DNA of 64,000 bases from NCBI RefSeq assembly GCF_001571305.1, contig NZ_BCTN01000001.1, forward strand, positions 434,001 to 498,000, read 5' to 3'. The number at the start of each line of letters is the position of its first letter. Position 1 is the stretch's first letter. Below, piece after piece: positions 1-9,489 of this stretch. Under the pieces are notes generated by a model. That model was not told the DNA's origin. It searched no databases and worked only from the letters and a program-made list of their open reading frames with translations. Source of the stretch: Erwinia persicina NBRC 102418 (GTDB taxonomy: Bacteria; Pseudomonadota; Gammaproteobacteria; Enterobacterales; Enterobacteriaceae). The translations under genes were made by a program, and so were the position numbers.

Positions 1-387
1 GTGTCGGGTACGGCCATTGCGCTGTGGCTGGGTGCCACGCCGCAGATTGCCGCCACCCTGCTGCCCAAGTCGGTGACCACGCCGATTGCCATGGCGGTCT
101 CAGGCACGCTGGGGGGGATTCCGGCCATCAGCGCCATTTGCGTGCTGCTGGCGGGCGTGCTGGGTGCGGTGTTTGGCCATATGCTGCTCAACCTGTTACG
201 GGTGCGCAGTAAATCGGCACGCGGCCTGGCCATCGGTAATGCCTCTCATGCGCTGGGCACCGCGCGCGCTGCTGAAATCGACTATCAGGAGGGAGCATTC
301 AGCTCGCTGGCGCTGGTGCTGTGCGGCATCATTACCTCACTGCTGGCACCGTTCATTTTTCCGTTGCTGATGGCGCTCTGGGGCTAA
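1..387 (+). CDS. yohK: YohK, LrgB/CidB-family membrane protein, C-terminal part
   Basis: The window opens inside this gene: the frame is open from base 1 and 128 residues are present, while E. coli YohK has about 231. The visible part is very hydrophobic, with likely membrane segments near residues 10-30, 38-62 and 98-125. The stretches SVTTPIAM and GNASHALGTARA are typical of the LrgB/CidB family. In E. coli the partner YohJ is encoded just upstream, which would be outside this window, and cdd follows as it does here. The family is linked to murein hydrolase control and small-metabolite export; the role of YohK itself is not settled. The GTG at base 1 is probably an internal codon, not the start. 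Confidence 0.85.
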   Translation: MSGTAIALWLGATPQIAATLLPKSVTTPIAMAVSGTLGGIPAISAICVLLAGVLGAVFGHMLLNLLRVRSKSARGLAIGNASHALGTARAAEIDYQEGAFSSLALVLCGIITSLLAPFIFPLLMALWG

Positions 388-391
388 AACT

Positions 392-407
392 TGCGATAAG
401 TCTCGCA
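392..407 (+). promoter_or_regulatory. CRP-like site upstream of cdd (distal)
   Basis: TGCGA-TAAGTC-TCGCA is a perfect 5-6-5 inverted repeat close to the CRP consensus TGTGA-N6-TCACA. It lies 50 bp (centre to centre) from a second CRP-like site. E. coli cdd has two CRP sites about 50 bp apart with CytR acting between them, so the layout fits. Confidence 0.5.
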
Positions 408-441
408 TTTTGCTGATCAATTTCATTTATTACATTGATAG

Positions 442-457
442 AGAGACACAGATCACA
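442..457 (+). promoter_or_regulatory. CRP-like site upstream of cdd (proximal)
   Basis: AGAGA-CACAGA-TCACA has a perfect right half and a 3-of-5 left half of the CRP consensus. Its position 56 bp before the cdd start, together with the distal site, suggests CRP/CytR control as in E. coli. The match is moderate. Confidence 0.45.
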
Positions 458-513
458 TATAACTGGCTGCCGGCCCGCTACCATGGGCTGCATCCAGCGA
501 AAGAGGCCCCACT

Positions 514-1404
514 ATGCACCCACGTTATCAGCAGGCATTTGCCACCCTACCTACCCTGTTACAGAGCGCGTTGCAGCCGGTTTTATCCGCAGACGATTTT
601 GCCGGATTTATCACCGCCAGCCAGGCACAGGCGCTGAAAAACCACTGCAATTACAGCGACAGCGAACTGGCCTTCGCCCTGCTACCGCTGGCGGCCGCCT
701 GTGCGGTAGCGACGCTATCCGACTTTAAAGTGGGCGCGATAGCACGCGGCAAAAGTGGCACGCTGTGGTTTGGTGCCAACATGGAGTTTGCCGGGGCGAC
801 CATGCAGCAGACCGTGCACGCCGAGCAGAGCGCCGTGACGCACGCCTGGCTCAGGGGGGAAAGCGCGCTGGAAAGTATTACCGTTAACTACACGCCATGC
901 GGCCACTGCCGTCAGTTTATGAATGAGCTGAACAGCGGCACCGGGCTGACCATTGAACTGCCCGGCCGCGCAGCGGCCACGTTAGGTCACTATCTGCCTG
1001 ACTCCTTCGGACCGCGCGACCTGGCGATCACCACCCTGCTGATGGATAAGATTGACCACGGCTTTGTCGCCAGCGGTGATGCCGTCGATCAGGCTGCTGT
1101 GGCTGCTGCCAGCCGTAGCCACGCGCCCTACAGTAAAGCGTGGAGCGGTGTGGCGCTGCAAACCACTGACGGGGCCCTCTTTGCCGGGAGCTATGCAGAA
1201 AATGCCGCCTTCAACCCGAGCCTGCCGCCGTTGCAGGGGGCGCTGAACCTGCTTAATCTTAGCGGCCGCCCATTAAGCACTATTCAGCGTGCCGTTCTGG
1301 CCGAAGCGCCGGATGCCTTACTGAGTCAGCAAAGCGCCACCGCTGCCACGCTGGCCGCGCTGGGATGCACGCAATTCAGCACCCTTCCCCTGGTGAAGTC
1401 GTAA
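514..1404 (+). CDS. cdd: Cytidine deaminase
   Basis: Hydrolytic deamination of cytidine and deoxycytidine to uridine and deoxyuridine in the cytosol (pyrimidine salvage). It has 296 residues; E. coli Cdd has 294. The zinc site is complete: H102-A-E104 in VHAEQS and C129/C132 in PCGHC, with E104 as the catalytic acid. The C-terminal half is the second, non-catalytic cytidine-deaminase fold of the long dimeric enterobacterial form. The ATG is preceded by GAAAGAGG about 10 bases upstream. It follows yohK as in E. coli. Two CRP-like sites upstream suggest catabolite (and probably CytR) control. Confidence 0.97.
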   Translation: MHPRYQQAFATLPTLLQSALQPVLSADDFAGFITASQAQALKNHCNYSDSELAFALLPLAAACAVATLSDFKVGAIARGKSGTLWFGANMEFAGATMQQTVHAEQSAVTHAWLRGESALESITVNYTPCGHCRQFMNELNSGTGLTIELPGRAAATLGHYLPDSFGPRDLAITTLLMDKIDHGFVASGDAVDQAAVAAASRSHAPYSKAWSGVALQTTDGALFAGSYAENAAFNPSLPPLQGALNLLNLSGRPLSTIQRAVLAEAPDALLSQQSATAATLAALGCTQFSTLPLVKS

Positions 1405-1434
1405 GAAAAGCCGTTGTAATTCGAGAAAGATCGC

Positions 1435-1464
1435 AGCTTTTGTTATTGCGTGTTAACAAAAGCT
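1435..1464 (+). terminator. Perfect 11-bp hairpin after cdd
   Basis: AGCTTTTGTTA pairs exactly with TAACAAAAGCT across an 8-base loop, 30 bases after the cdd stop codon. Only a weak T-run follows, so it may be the cdd terminator or a structure/operator in the maeA promoter region. Confidence 0.45.
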
Positions 1465-1484
1465 GTACTTTCAGATGAATTATT

Positions 1485-1516
1485 TTAGGATTGGCCCCAC
1501 ACCATCCCGATCCTAA
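1485..1516 (+). promoter_or_regulatory. Inverted repeat just upstream of maeA
   Basis: TTAGGATTGG and CCGATCCTAA form a 10-bp stem with one G-T pair and a 12-base loop, ending 15 bases before the chosen maeA start. It could be an operator or a leader hairpin. No known regulator is recognised. Confidence 0.4.
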
Positions 1517-1531
1517 TAGAGTATGAATTGC

Positions 1532-3229
1532 ATGGAACTCGAATACGAAAGTAAACGACCGCTATACATCCCTTATGCTGGGCCCATCTTGCTGGAATTT
1601 CCCCTTCTGAATAAAGGCAGCGCGTTCTCCATTGAAGAGCGTAACGACTTCAACCTGAATGGTCTGCTGCCGGAAACCGTCGAGAGCATTGAGGAGCAGG
1701 CAGAGCGGGCGTGGCGTCAGTTCCAGGACTTCAAAAACAATAACGACAAGCACGTTTACCTGCGCAACATCCAGGACACCAACGAAACGCTGTTTTACCG
1801 CCTGCTCGACAATCATCTGGAAGAGATGATGCCGATCATCTACACCCCAACGGTGGGTGCCGCCTGTGAGCACTTCTCAGAAATTTATCGTCGCGCGCGC
1901 GGCCTGTTTATCTCTTATCCGAACCGCGCCAACATTGAAGACATGCTGCAGAACGCCACCAAACAGAATGTGAAGGTGATTGTGGTCACCGACGGTGAGC
2001 GCATCCTCGGTCTGGGAGACCAGGGGATCGGCGGTATGGGTATCCCCATCGGTAAACTGTCTCTTTACACCGCCTGTGGCGGCATCAGCCCGGCATACAC
2101 CCTGCCGGTGGTGCTGGACGTGGGCACCAATAACCAGCAGTTGCTGAATGACCCGCTGTATATGGGCTGGCGTCATCCGCGTATCACTGGCGAAGAGTAC
2201 GACAGCTTCGTCAATGACTTTATCCACGCCGTGAAGAGCCGCTGGCCTAACGTGCTGCTGCAGTTCGAAGACTTCGCCCAGAAAAACGCGATGCCGCTGC
2301 TTGAGCGCTACCGTGATGAAGTCTGCTGCTTTAACGACGATATTCAGGGTACGGCGGCGGTGACGCTGGGTACGCTGATTGCCGCCAGCCGCGCTGCCGG
2401 CAGCAAGCTGTGCGAGCAGAAAGTGGTCTTCCTCGGGGCGGGTTCTGCCGGGTGTGGAATTGCCGAACAAATCATCGCCCAGATGAAATCAGAAGGCCTG
2501 AGCGACGAAGAAGCCCGTGCGCGCGTCTTCATGGTTGACCGTTTCGGCCTGCTGACGGACAAGCTGCCCAACCTGCTGAATTTCCAGAGCCGACTGGTGC
2601 AGAAAAGCGAAAGCCTGGCCGGTTGGGACAGCAGCAGTGATTCCCTCTCGCTGCTCGATGTGGTGCGCAATGTGCAGCCAAACATCATGATCGGCGTATC
2701 GGGGCAGCCGGGCCTGTTCAGCGAAGAGATCGTCCGTGAAATGCATAAGCACTGTGCGCGCCCGATCATCATGCCGCTGTCAAACCCAACCTCCCGTGTG
2801 GAAGCGACCCCACAGGACATCATGGCGTGGACCGATGGTAATGCACTGGTCGCCACGGGCAGCCCGTTCTCTCCGGTCAGCTGGAAAGACAAAATCTATC
2901 CAATTGCCCAGTGCAACAACTCCTATATCTTCCCGGGCATTGGCCTTGGGGTTATTGCCTCCGGCGCAACCCGCGTGACGGACAGTATGCTGATGGCCGC
3001 CAGTCGTGCGCTGGCAGACTGCTCACCACTGGCCAATGACGGTACCGGCCCGGTACTGCCTGAAGTGAAAGATATTCAGGGCGTGTCAAAACTGATCGCC
3101 ATGGCGGTTGGTAAGGCGGCCCAGCTGGCTGGCGTCGCGGTCGTCACGTCCGAAGATGTGCTCTCTAAAGCCATCGCCGCTAACTTCTGGCTGCCGCAGT
3201 ATCGTAACTACCGTCGCACTTCCATCTGA
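1532..3229 (+). CDS. maeA: NAD-dependent malic enzyme
   Basis: Oxidative decarboxylation of L-malate to pyruvate, with NAD as the expected cofactor. Starting at the second ATG gives 565 residues, exactly the E. coli MaeA (SfcA) length; the ATG at 1523 would add three residues and has no room for a ribosome binding site. Seen motifs: YTPTVGAAC (Tyr104), [19 protein letters not shown], general-base Lys175 in [11 protein letters not shown], metal ligands E246-D247 and D269-D270, and nucleotide motif GAGSAG (302-307). In E. coli this gene is elsewhere on the chromosome; here it sits between cdd and sanA. It is a single-gene unit followed by a hairpin terminator. Confidence 0.97.
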   Translation: MELEYESKRPLYIPYAGPILLEFPLLNKGSAFSIEERNDFNLNGLLPETVESIEEQAERAWRQFQDFKNNNDKHVYLRNIQDTNETLFYRLLDNHLEEMMPIIYTPTVGAACEHFSEIYRRARGLFISYPNRANIEDMLQNATKQNVKVIVVTDGERILGLGDQGIGGMGIPIGKLSLYTACGGISPAYTLPVVLDVGTNNQQLLNDPLYMGWRHPRITGEEYDSFVNDFIHAVKSRWPNVLLQFEDFAQKNAMPLLERYRDEVCCFNDDIQGTAAVTLGTLIAASRAAGSKLCEQKVVFLGAGSAGCGIAEQIIAQMKSEGLSDEEARARVFMVDRFGLLTDKLPNLLNFQSRLVQKSESLAGWDSSSDSLSLLDVVRNVQPNIMIGVSGQPGLFSEEIVREMHKHCARPIIMPLSNPTSRVEATPQDIMAWTDGNALVATGSPFSPVSWKDKIYPIAQCNNSYIFPGIGLGVIASGATRVTDSMLMAASRALADCSPLANDGTGPVLPEVKDIQGVSKLIAMAVGKAAQLAGVAVVTSEDVLSKAIAANFWLPQYRNYRRTSI

Positions 3230-3241
3230 CGGCTGGCCTCC

Positions 3242-3273
3242 CGGCGCCCATCACTGGGCGTCGGGCAGGTTTT
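3242..3273 (+). terminator. Intrinsic terminator of maeA
   Basis: CGGCGCCCA and TGGGCGTCG form a 9-bp stem (one G-T pair) with a TCAC loop, 13 bases after the maeA stop. A short T-run at 3270-3273 follows after a 6-base gap. Confidence 0.6.
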
Positions 3274-3337
3274 GGGTGAAAAAAGCCCATTCAACACACT
3301 GTTACTTGCTTCACTCCTCCGGCTCAAGTAGCCTTGA

Positions 3338-4087
<750 letters not shown>

Positions 4088-4119
4088 AATTGTGGCTTCA
4101 GGTCGGTATATGGCTTTCA

Positions 4120-4213
4120 GGGATATCCGTAACGCGGACTCGCCGTAAATACTTCCCTGTAGGCTCGTGCTCGCACATCCCTGTGCTCGACGGTCCGCTT
4201 ATCCTGATATCCC
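4120..4213. repeat. Imperfect palindromic intergenic element
   Basis: Outer arms GGGATATC (4120-4127) and GATATCCC (4206-4213) are exact reverse complements, and so are inner arms GCGGAC (4134-4139) and GTCCGC (4193-4198). The centre holds two short hairpins with TCCC loops, one being GCACA-TCCC-TGTGC. The element lies between the converging ends of sanA and mglC. Its shape is that of a small palindromic repeat or MITE-like element; I recall similar intergenic repeats in Pantoea/Erwinia but cannot search for copies. Confidence 0.5.
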
Positions 4214-4255
4214 CGTTCGCCCTTCAGCATTACCGTTGCGGTGAGTTTAAAGCAA

Positions 4256-4287
4256 TAAAAAGGGCCGACCCAAAAAGCGGTCGGCCC
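4256..4287 (-). terminator. Intrinsic terminator of mglC
   Basis: GGGCCGACC and GGTCGGCCC form a perfect 9-bp stem with an 8-base loop. Read on the minus strand (mglC direction) it is followed by TTTTTATT, a proper U-tract. Confidence 0.8.
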
Positions 4288-4313
4288 CAACATGATCTTC
4301 TGCACCCTTCCCG

Positions 4314-4340
4314 GGGTTGACCTTCTTTTTCGGTCAACCC
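4314..4340 (-). repeat. Second hairpin of the mglC 3' end, GAAAAAGAA-loop type
   Basis: GGGTTGACC and GGTCAACCC form a perfect 9-bp stem; the loop reads GAAAAAGAA on the minus strand. It lies between the mglC stop and the terminator. A nearly identical two-hairpin arrangement follows the ATPase gene ending at 15813. Confidence 0.6.
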
Positions 4341-4355
4341 GGCAGGTTAGCAAAA

Positions 4356-5366
4356 TTACTTCTTACGCGCGTACTTCAGGGAGTCCAGCGCCACGGCGAA
4401 GATGATGATGCCGCCCTTGATAATGTACTGCCAGTAAGGGTTCACGCCGATATAGGTCAGACCGTAGTTGATGACGGTGAAGATAATCACCCCGGTCACC
4501 ACGCCTGCCACCGTACCAACCCCACCGGCGAACGACACACCGCCGACGACACAGGCCGCAATCGCATCCAGCTCATACATAAAGCCAAGGTTGTTGGTAG
4601 CAGAACCGATGCGTCCGGCTTCCAGCATGCCGCCGAAGGCGTAGAACACGCCGGACAGGGCATAGACCAGAATCAGGTTCCACGGCACGTTAACGCCAGA
4701 CACGCGCGCGGCTTCCGGGTTGCCGCCGATGGCAAAAATGTTCTTACCGAAGCGGGTTTTATTCCACAGGATCCACACCACAAAGATGGCGATAATCGCG
4801 TAAAAAGTAATGTACGACAGTTTGAAATCACCCAGACGCAGGAAGCCCTGAGCAAAGGTAGAAAACTTCTCATCGAAGCCTGCCACCGGGGAAGCCCCAA
4901 CGAAGTCGTAATACAGTGAGTTAACGCCGTAAACGATGATCATGGTGCCCAGCGTGGTGATAAACGGCGTCACCTTCAGGTAGGCAATAATCACACCGTT
5001 GATCAAGCCAATCAGCGCACCGATGGCGCAGACAATGCCGATAACCACCGCAATGGGCAGCGTTTCCAGGTGTGGGAACACCTTGTTAGCATTATCCATC
5101 GCCTGCAACAGCGTCGCGGCGACCACCGCAGCCAGACCAACCTGACGTCCGGCTGACAGGTCGGTTCCCTGGGTGACAATCAGACCGGCAACGCCCAGGG
5201 CGATAATCACACGCACCGAGGATTGCGTCAGGATGTTACTCAGGTTCATTAAACTTAAGAACGTCGGATCCTGGATAATAATGATGGCCAGTAATACCAT
5301 CAGCACCACATAAATCCCACCCTCTTTCAGCCAGGTGAGTGCACTTTTCTTATTCACTGCTTTCAT
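4356..5366 (-). CDS. mglC: Galactose/methyl-galactoside ABC importer, permease
   Basis: Inner-membrane channel of the high-affinity beta-methylgalactoside/D-galactose importer. Starting at MKAVNKKSALTW gives 336 residues, the same as E. coli MglC; a longer frame upstream overlaps mglA and is not needed. Many hydrophobic segments and the GLVGG-like central loops of ribose/galactose-type (BPD_transp_2) permeases are present. The start lies 19 bases beyond the mglA stop, so it is the last gene of mglBAC. A two-hairpin terminator follows. Confidence 0.97.
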   Translation of the reverse strand: MKAVNKKSALTWLKEGGIYVVLMVLLAIIIIQDPTFLSLMNLSNILTQSSVRVIIALGVAGLIVTQGTDLSAGRQVGLAAVVAATLLQAMDNANKVFPHLETLPIAVVIGIVCAIGALIGLINGVIIAYLKVTPFITTLGTMIIVYGVNSLYYDFVGASPVAGFDEKFSTFAQGFLRLGDFKLSYITFYAIIAIFVVWILWNKTRFGKNIFAIGGNPEAARVSGVNVPWNLILVYALSGVFYAFGGMLEAGRIGSATNNLGFMYELDAIAACVVGGVSFAGGVGTVAGVVTGVIIFTVINYGLTYIGVNPYWQYIIKGGIIIFAVALDSLKYARKK

Positions 5367-5385
5367 AGTAACAGCCCTTACATCA

Positions 5386-6906
5386 TTAAAGGTGCAACGA
5401 TGCCAAACGCAATATTTCGTTTTGCGTGGTTGTCTTCGTTTCGACAATGCCTGCTACCAGGCCATTACTCATTACCAGAATACGATCGGTAACGCCCAAT
5501 AACTCTGGCATTTCAGAAGAGATAATAATAATGCCCTTACCCTTCTTCGCCAGTTCTGAAATCAACTGATAGATTTCAAATTTCGCCCCAACGTCAATAC
5601 CGCGCGTCGGTTCGTCGAGCATCAATATTTCTGGCTGAGTTAATAACCAGCGACCGATAATCACCTTCTGCTGGTTACCGCCGGATAAGGAACCAATCGA
5701 CGTATGATGTCCCGGCGTTTTAACCCGCATAGAGTCAATTACCCACTGGGTATCACTCTTCATCCGGCTGTTATCCAGCAGGCCAATGCTGTTCTTATAT
5801 TTACTGATATTGGAAATCAGTGAATTGAAACCAATATCCAGGTAGGCATAAATCCCGGTGGAACGACGCTCTTCCGTCACCAGCGCAAAACCGTGGTTTA
5901 TTGCTTCATTAGCGCTGTGGTTATTAATCGCCTTGCCGTGCAGCTTAATGGTGCCGCCTGACTTTTCGCGAATACCAAATAAGGTTTCCACAATATCAGT
6001 ACGCTTGGCACCGACCAGGCCTGCAATCCCGAGAATTTCACCCTTGCGAAGATCGAAGGAAATATCGCGGATAGAAGGCTGACGCAGGGAGGTGAGATTA
6101 CGCACTTCCAGGATCGTCTCGCCCGGCACGTTGCTCTTATCCGGGAAGCGCTGGTTCAGCGAACGCCCTACCATCATGGCAATGATCTTGTCCATATCCA
6201 GCCCTTCCAGGGGCTGAGTGGCAATCCACTGACCGTCGCGCAGGATAGTAATTTCATCACACAGCTGGAAAATCTCTTCCATTTTATGCGAAATATAAAT
6301 AATCCCGCAGCCGCGATCCTTCAGCTTACGAATAATCGTAAACAGATGGTTGACTTCTTTTTCTGTCAGGGAGGAAGTCGGCTCATCCATAATCACGATT
6401 TTTGCGTTATAAGAAAACGCTTTGGCAATTTCAATCATCTGCATTTGAGAAACAGACAGTGAAATCACTTTATCTCGTGGATCAATATCAATATCCAGCT
6501 CGTCGAAGATCGCTTTGGTATCGCGATACATTTTCTCCTGATCGACGAAAAAGCCTTTCTTCGGATAACGACCAAGCCACATGTTATCCATTACGGTACG
6601 TTGCAGAACCAGGTTTAATTCCTGATGCACCATCGACACGCCATTTTCCAGCGCCTCTTTAGAACTCTTGTAATTAACTTCCTCGCCCTGAAAAAGAATG
6701 CTCCCCGTATCTTTACTGTAAATGCCAAAAAGGCACTTTAAGAGTGTTGATTTTCCAGCACCATTCTCCCCCATCAGGGCGTGAATTGAATGTGGACGAA
6801 CTTTTAAATTAACATTATCGAGCGCTTTAACCCCGGGGAATGACTTACTGACGTCGGTCATCTCCAGTAAAAATTCGCGCTGTGTTTGCACGTTATCGCT
6901 GCCCAT
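5386..6906 (-). CDS. mglA: Galactose/methyl-galactoside ABC importer, ATPase
   Basis: Energises galactose uptake in the cytosol. It has 506 residues, equal to E. coli MglA, with two fused nucleotide-binding domains. The first has Walker A GENGAGKS (46-53), signature LSVSQMQ and Walker [11 protein letters not shown]. The second has a degenerate Walker A (GLVGAKRTD) but a good signature LSGGNQQK and Walker [10 protein letters not shown]. Such asymmetry is normal for sugar importers of this class. It is the middle gene of mglBAC, separated from mglB by 92 bases that contain a terminator-like hairpin. Confidence 0.97.
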   Translation of the reverse strand: MGSDNVQTQREFLLEMTDVSKSFPGVKALDNVNLKVRPHSIHALMGENGAGKSTLLKCLFGIYSKDTGSILFQGEEVNYKSSKEALENGVSMVHQELNLVLQRTVMDNMWLGRYPKKGFFVDQEKMYRDTKAIFDELDIDIDPRDKVISLSVSQMQMIEIAKAFSYNAKIVIMDEPTSSLTEKEVNHLFTIIRKLKDRGCGIIYISHKMEEIFQLCDEITILRDGQWIATQPLEGLDMDKIIAMMVGRSLNQRFPDKSNVPGETILEVRNLTSLRQPSIRDISFDLRKGEILGIAGLVGAKRTDIVETLFGIREKSGGTIKLHGKAINNHSANEAINHGFALVTEERRSTGIYAYLDIGFNSLISNISKYKNSIGLLDNSRMKSDTQWVIDSMRVKTPGHHTSIGSLSGGNQQKVIIGRWLLTQPEILMLDEPTRGIDVGAKFEIYQLISELAKKGKGIIIISSEMPELLGVTDRILVMSNGLVAGIVETKTTTQNEILRLASLHL

Positions 6907-6930
6907 ATCTCTACCCGGCTGAGTGGTGTG

Positions 6931-6950
6931 GAGTCAGGTCACCCTGACTC
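6931..6950 (-). other. Hairpin in the mglB-mglA spacer
   Basis: GAGTCAGG-TCAC-CCTGACTC is a perfect 8-bp stem with a 4-base loop, 25-44 bases upstream of the mglA start. Together with the neighbouring terminator-like hairpin it probably shapes the relative expression of mglB and mglA. Confidence 0.6.
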
Positions 6951-6958
6951 AACACCTG

Positions 6959-6984
6959 AAAAAGGGTGCTGACAGTCAGCACCC
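6959..6984 (-). terminator. Intercistronic attenuator between mglB and mglA
   Basis: On the minus strand a GGGTGCTGAC/GTCAGCACCC perfect palindrome begins 14 bases after the mglB stop and is followed by TTTTT. It fits an intrinsic terminator that lets only part of the transcripts run on into mglA. The periplasmic protein MglB is needed in excess over MglA and MglC. Confidence 0.7.
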
Positions 6985-6998
6985 GTATCAGGTTGTAC

Positions 6999-7994
6999 TT
7001 ATTTAGGCAGGTCTGCCAGATTGTCTTTATCTACCGGTACATAGGCAACACGGACAACTTTACCGTCCAGTTTATAGTCGGTGCCTTCGGTGGCAGGTTT
7101 GCCCGCCGCCAGGTTAATCGCCATGTCCAGCGTGGCTTTGGCCTGATTTTTCGCATCATTCAGCACGGTGCCGGCCATCGCGCCAGATTTCACCATCGCC
7201 AGCGCTTCTGGCAGGGCATCAACACCAAATACCGGTACCGAGGATTTGTTGTGGGCTTTCAGGGCTTCGACAGCGCCCATCGCCATCGCATCGTTGTTGG
7301 CGATAACGACTTCAATTTTGTTACCGTTTGGACCCGACAGCCAGGCGTCCATCTTATCTTTAGCCTGTGCGGTGTCCCACATCGCGGTATCCAGATGCAG
7401 CTGCTGCGTTTTGATACCGTCTTTGTTCAGCGTGTCGATCACGTATTTGGTACGGGCTTCTGCATCCGGGTGTCCTGGCTCGCCTTTCAGCAGCACGAAC
7501 TGAATCTGACCATCTTTGTTCAGATCCCACGCGGCATTAGCTTTCCAGTGTTTCTCAATCAGCTCACCCTGCTTCACGCCAGACTCTTTCGAGTCGGTGC
7601 CGACATAGTAAGCTTTGTCGTAGCTGGCCAGGGCTTTTGCCGTTGGCTCTTTGTTGAAGAACACTACCGGGATATCGTTCGCTTTGGCTTTGCTGATAAC
7701 GACGGCTGCCGCTGCCGGGTCAACCAGGTTAATAGCCAGGGCTTTCACACCTTTCGCGACCAGTACGTCAACCTGGTCGTTCTGAGTAGACTGGCTGTTC
7801 TGCGAGTCATTCATCAGCAACTGCACGCCCGGGTTATTCTTGGCTTCTTTCTCAATATCCTTGCGCACAACCGACATAAAGTTGTCGTCGTATTTATAAA
7901 TGGTGACGCCGATACGGGTATCTGCTGCCTGAGCAGTTGCGCCAAACAGCATGGTGGCAACCAGGGCGCTGAGAGTGAAAACCTTCTTATTCAT
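6999..7994 (-). CDS. mglB: Galactose/glucose-binding periplasmic protein
   Basis: Periplasmic receptor that delivers galactose and glucose to MglAC and, in E. coli, to the chemoreceptor Trg. Starting at [11 protein letters not shown] gives 331 residues (E. coli 332). There is a clear signal peptide ending near TAQA-A (about residue 23). The mature part is a type I sugar-binding fold with the calcium-loop-like DLNKDGQIQ stretch known from E. coli MglB. Its promoter, just after galS, carries a CRP site and a gal operator. It is the first gene of mglBAC. Confidence 0.97.
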   Translation of the reverse strand: MNKKVFTLSALVATMLFGATAQAADTRIGVTIYKYDDNFMSVVRKDIEKEAKNNPGVQLLMNDSQNSQSTQNDQVDVLVAKGVKALAINLVDPAAAAVVISKAKANDIPVVFFNKEPTAKALASYDKAYYVGTDSKESGVKQGELIEKHWKANAAWDLNKDGQIQFVLLKGEPGHPDAEARTKYVIDTLNKDGIKTQQLHLDTAMWDTAQAKDKMDAWLSGPNGNKIEVVIANNDAMAMGAVEALKAHNKSSVPVFGVDALPEALAMVKSGAMAGTVLNDAKNQAKATLDMAINLAAGKPATEGTDYKLDGKVVRVAYVPVDKDNLADLPK

Positions 7995-8258
7995 GGTATC
8001 TCCGGTTTTTATAGGGTAGTACTCAACGCCGCGTACCGGCAGATGACCGGGTACGGGGCGATCAGTTAGGTGACCGCGAGGCGTAAATGTTAATTTTACG
8101 ATCTGCCTCACCGACAATGGCTCACGTTAAGCCCGACTTCCCTGTACGGAATGCTTCCTGAATGCTGTGTGTAAAACTGTTTCACAGGGGGGCAACGTCA
8201 CCATCAGATGGGGCCTGGTTGCCGTTACATAATGTTTCAAACCCTGCAGGACGCTGTC

Positions 8259-8264
8259 ATCATA
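8259..8264 (-). promoter_or_regulatory. Predicted -10 element of the mglB promoter
   Basis: TATGAT on the minus strand. With the start point expected near 8252, the CRP site centre falls at -41.5, the class II position. The transcript leader before mglB would be about 260 bases long. Confidence 0.55.
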
Positions 8265-8285
8265 GAGAAGACGTTGTTAATTAAC

Positions 8286-8301
8286 TGTGAATTTACTCAC
8301 A
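8286..8301 (-). promoter_or_regulatory. CRP site of the mglB promoter
   Basis: TGTGA-ATTTAC-TCACA matches the CRP consensus at every conserved base. It lies just after the galS stop and 2 bases from a gal operator, the layout of the E. coli mgl promoter. Confidence 0.88.
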
Positions 8302-8303
8302 GA

Positions 8304-8319
8304 TTGGAAACGGTTACAT
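8304..8319 (-). promoter_or_regulatory. Gal operator (GalS/GalR) of the mglB promoter
   Basis: The core TGGAAACGGTTACA fits the gal operator pattern TGKAANCGNTTMCA fully. It overlaps the galS stop codon and is centred near -60 from the predicted mglB start point, like the external operator of E. coli gal and mgl promoters. Confidence 0.82.
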
Positions 8320-9354
8320 CTCAGATTCGCCTGAGTTAGTGACGGCCACCACATTTTGCCGGGTTGCTACCGAATGCCGCCGCACCAGGGTCGGCATAAA
8401 GCAGTGTCGGGCACTGCTGTCCAGCTCTCCCGCAGCCCCTTTCAGCGCCAGTTCGGTGGCCAGTTTTGCCATAGAAACAATCGGGTAGCGGACTGTGCTC
8501 AGCTGCGGGTCGGTATAACGCGAGATCGGTATATCGTCGAAGCCCACCACCGAAAGCTGCTGTGGCACGGCAATACCGTTATCTTTCAACGCGGCCAGCG
8601 CGCCTGCAGCCATACTGTCGTTATAGGCAAACACCGCCGTCAGATGCAGGTTACGGCCTAACAGCTCGACCATGGCCGCCTCACCGCCCTGCAGATCCGG
8701 CTCGCCTGACGCACACCAGCTCTCCACGGGGGTGACGCCCTGCTCGCTCAACGCCTGTGACCAGCCATCGCGCCGCTGGTCGTTATCTTCGATGGGGTGA
8801 ACCGAGCCAAGATAGCCGATACGCTGATGCCCGTGCTGCTGCAGCATACGCATCGCCATCAGCGCCCCGCTCACGTTGTCAAGACAGACGCAACGGTGGG
8901 CGAAACCGGGGATAATACGGTTGACCAGCACCATGCCGGGTACCTGCTGCATCAGCGAGGCAAGCTCCTGATCGCCCAGGGCTTTTGCATGCACAATCAG
9001 GGCATTACAGCGTTGACGTATCAGCACCTCAATGGCGTGACGCTCTTTTTCAGCCTGATGATAGGAGTTATTGATTAACACATGTTTTTGCAGGCGCTGG
9101 GCCACGGTGTCTACCGCTTTCACCAGTGCGCCAAAGAAGGGATCGGACACGTCCATGACTACCACGCCGATGGTATCGCTGACCTGAGTGGCCAGTGCCT
9201 GAGCATTGGCATTGGGGCGGTAACCAAGGCGTGCAACCGTTTTCAGCACCGTTTCACGGGTGTCGCCGGTGACCGCCGCACTGTTATTCAGCACCCGGGA
9301 GACGGTGGCAACCGAAACACCCGCTTCACGGGCGACATCACGTATGGTAATCAT
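8314..9354 (-). CDS. galS: Galactose isorepressor
   Basis: LacI-family repressor of mglBAC and of itself, released by galactose. Starting at [14 protein letters not shown] gives 346 residues, as in E. coli GalS; two upstream codons (ML) are dropped. The N-terminal helix-turn-helix and hinge helix cover about residues 1-58 ([12 protein letters not shown]), followed by a periplasmic-binding-protein-like effector domain. It is oriented like mglB and lies just upstream of it. Its own promoter has the same CRP site plus gal operator pair as the mglB promoter. Confidence 0.96.
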   Translation of the reverse strand: MITIRDVAREAGVSVATVSRVLNNSAAVTGDTRETVLKTVARLGYRPNANAQALATQVSDTIGVVVMDVSDPFFGALVKAVDTVAQRLQKHVLINNSYHQAEKERHAIEVLIRQRCNALIVHAKALGDQELASLMQQVPGMVLVNRIIPGFAHRCVCLDNVSGALMAMRMLQQHGHQRIGYLGSVHPIEDNDQRRDGWSQALSEQGVTPVESWCASGEPDLQGGEAAMVELLGRNLHLTAVFAYNDSMAAGALAALKDNGIAVPQQLSVVGFDDIPISRYTDPQLSTVRYPIVSMAKLATELALKGAAGELDSSARHCFMPTLVRRHSVATRQNVVAVTNSGESEM

Positions 9355-9446
9355 AAGCAATCACCACAGAAGCATATTTTTTGCATAGCTCTTCCTGACC
9401 CAAACGCATTCTGGCGTCTATTCTGTCAGGCGGGAGCCCCATGCTA

Positions 9447-9462
9447 CGTGAATTCCGTCACA
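9447..9462 (-). promoter_or_regulatory. CRP site of the galS promoter
   Basis: CGTGA-ATTCCG-TCACA matches CRP in 9 of 10 conserved bases. A possible -10 (AGAATA, minus strand, 9424-9419) puts the CRP centre near -42. Confidence 0.75.
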
Positions 9463-9465
9463 GGC

Positions 9466-9481
9466 TTGAAAACGGTTACAT
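9466..9481 (-). promoter_or_regulatory. Gal operator of the galS promoter (autoregulation)
   Basis: The core TGAAAACGGTTACA fits the gal operator pattern with one deviation. It lies 3 bases upstream of the CRP site, repeating the mglB promoter layout, and 9 bases from the yeiB stop. Confidence 0.75.
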
Positions 9482-9489
9482 ACAATTTT

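Noticed and set aside
6966-8069. Open frame of 367 codons opposite mglB
   Set aside because: It is fully antisense to the well-supported mglB gene. Its composition reflects the mirrored codon use of that gene, and no domain is visible.
8173-8190. GTGTAAAACTGTTTCAC-like dyad downstream of the mglB promoter as another gal operator or CRP site
   Set aside because: The spacing is one base off for a gal operator and wrong for CRP; better sites lie at 8286-8319.
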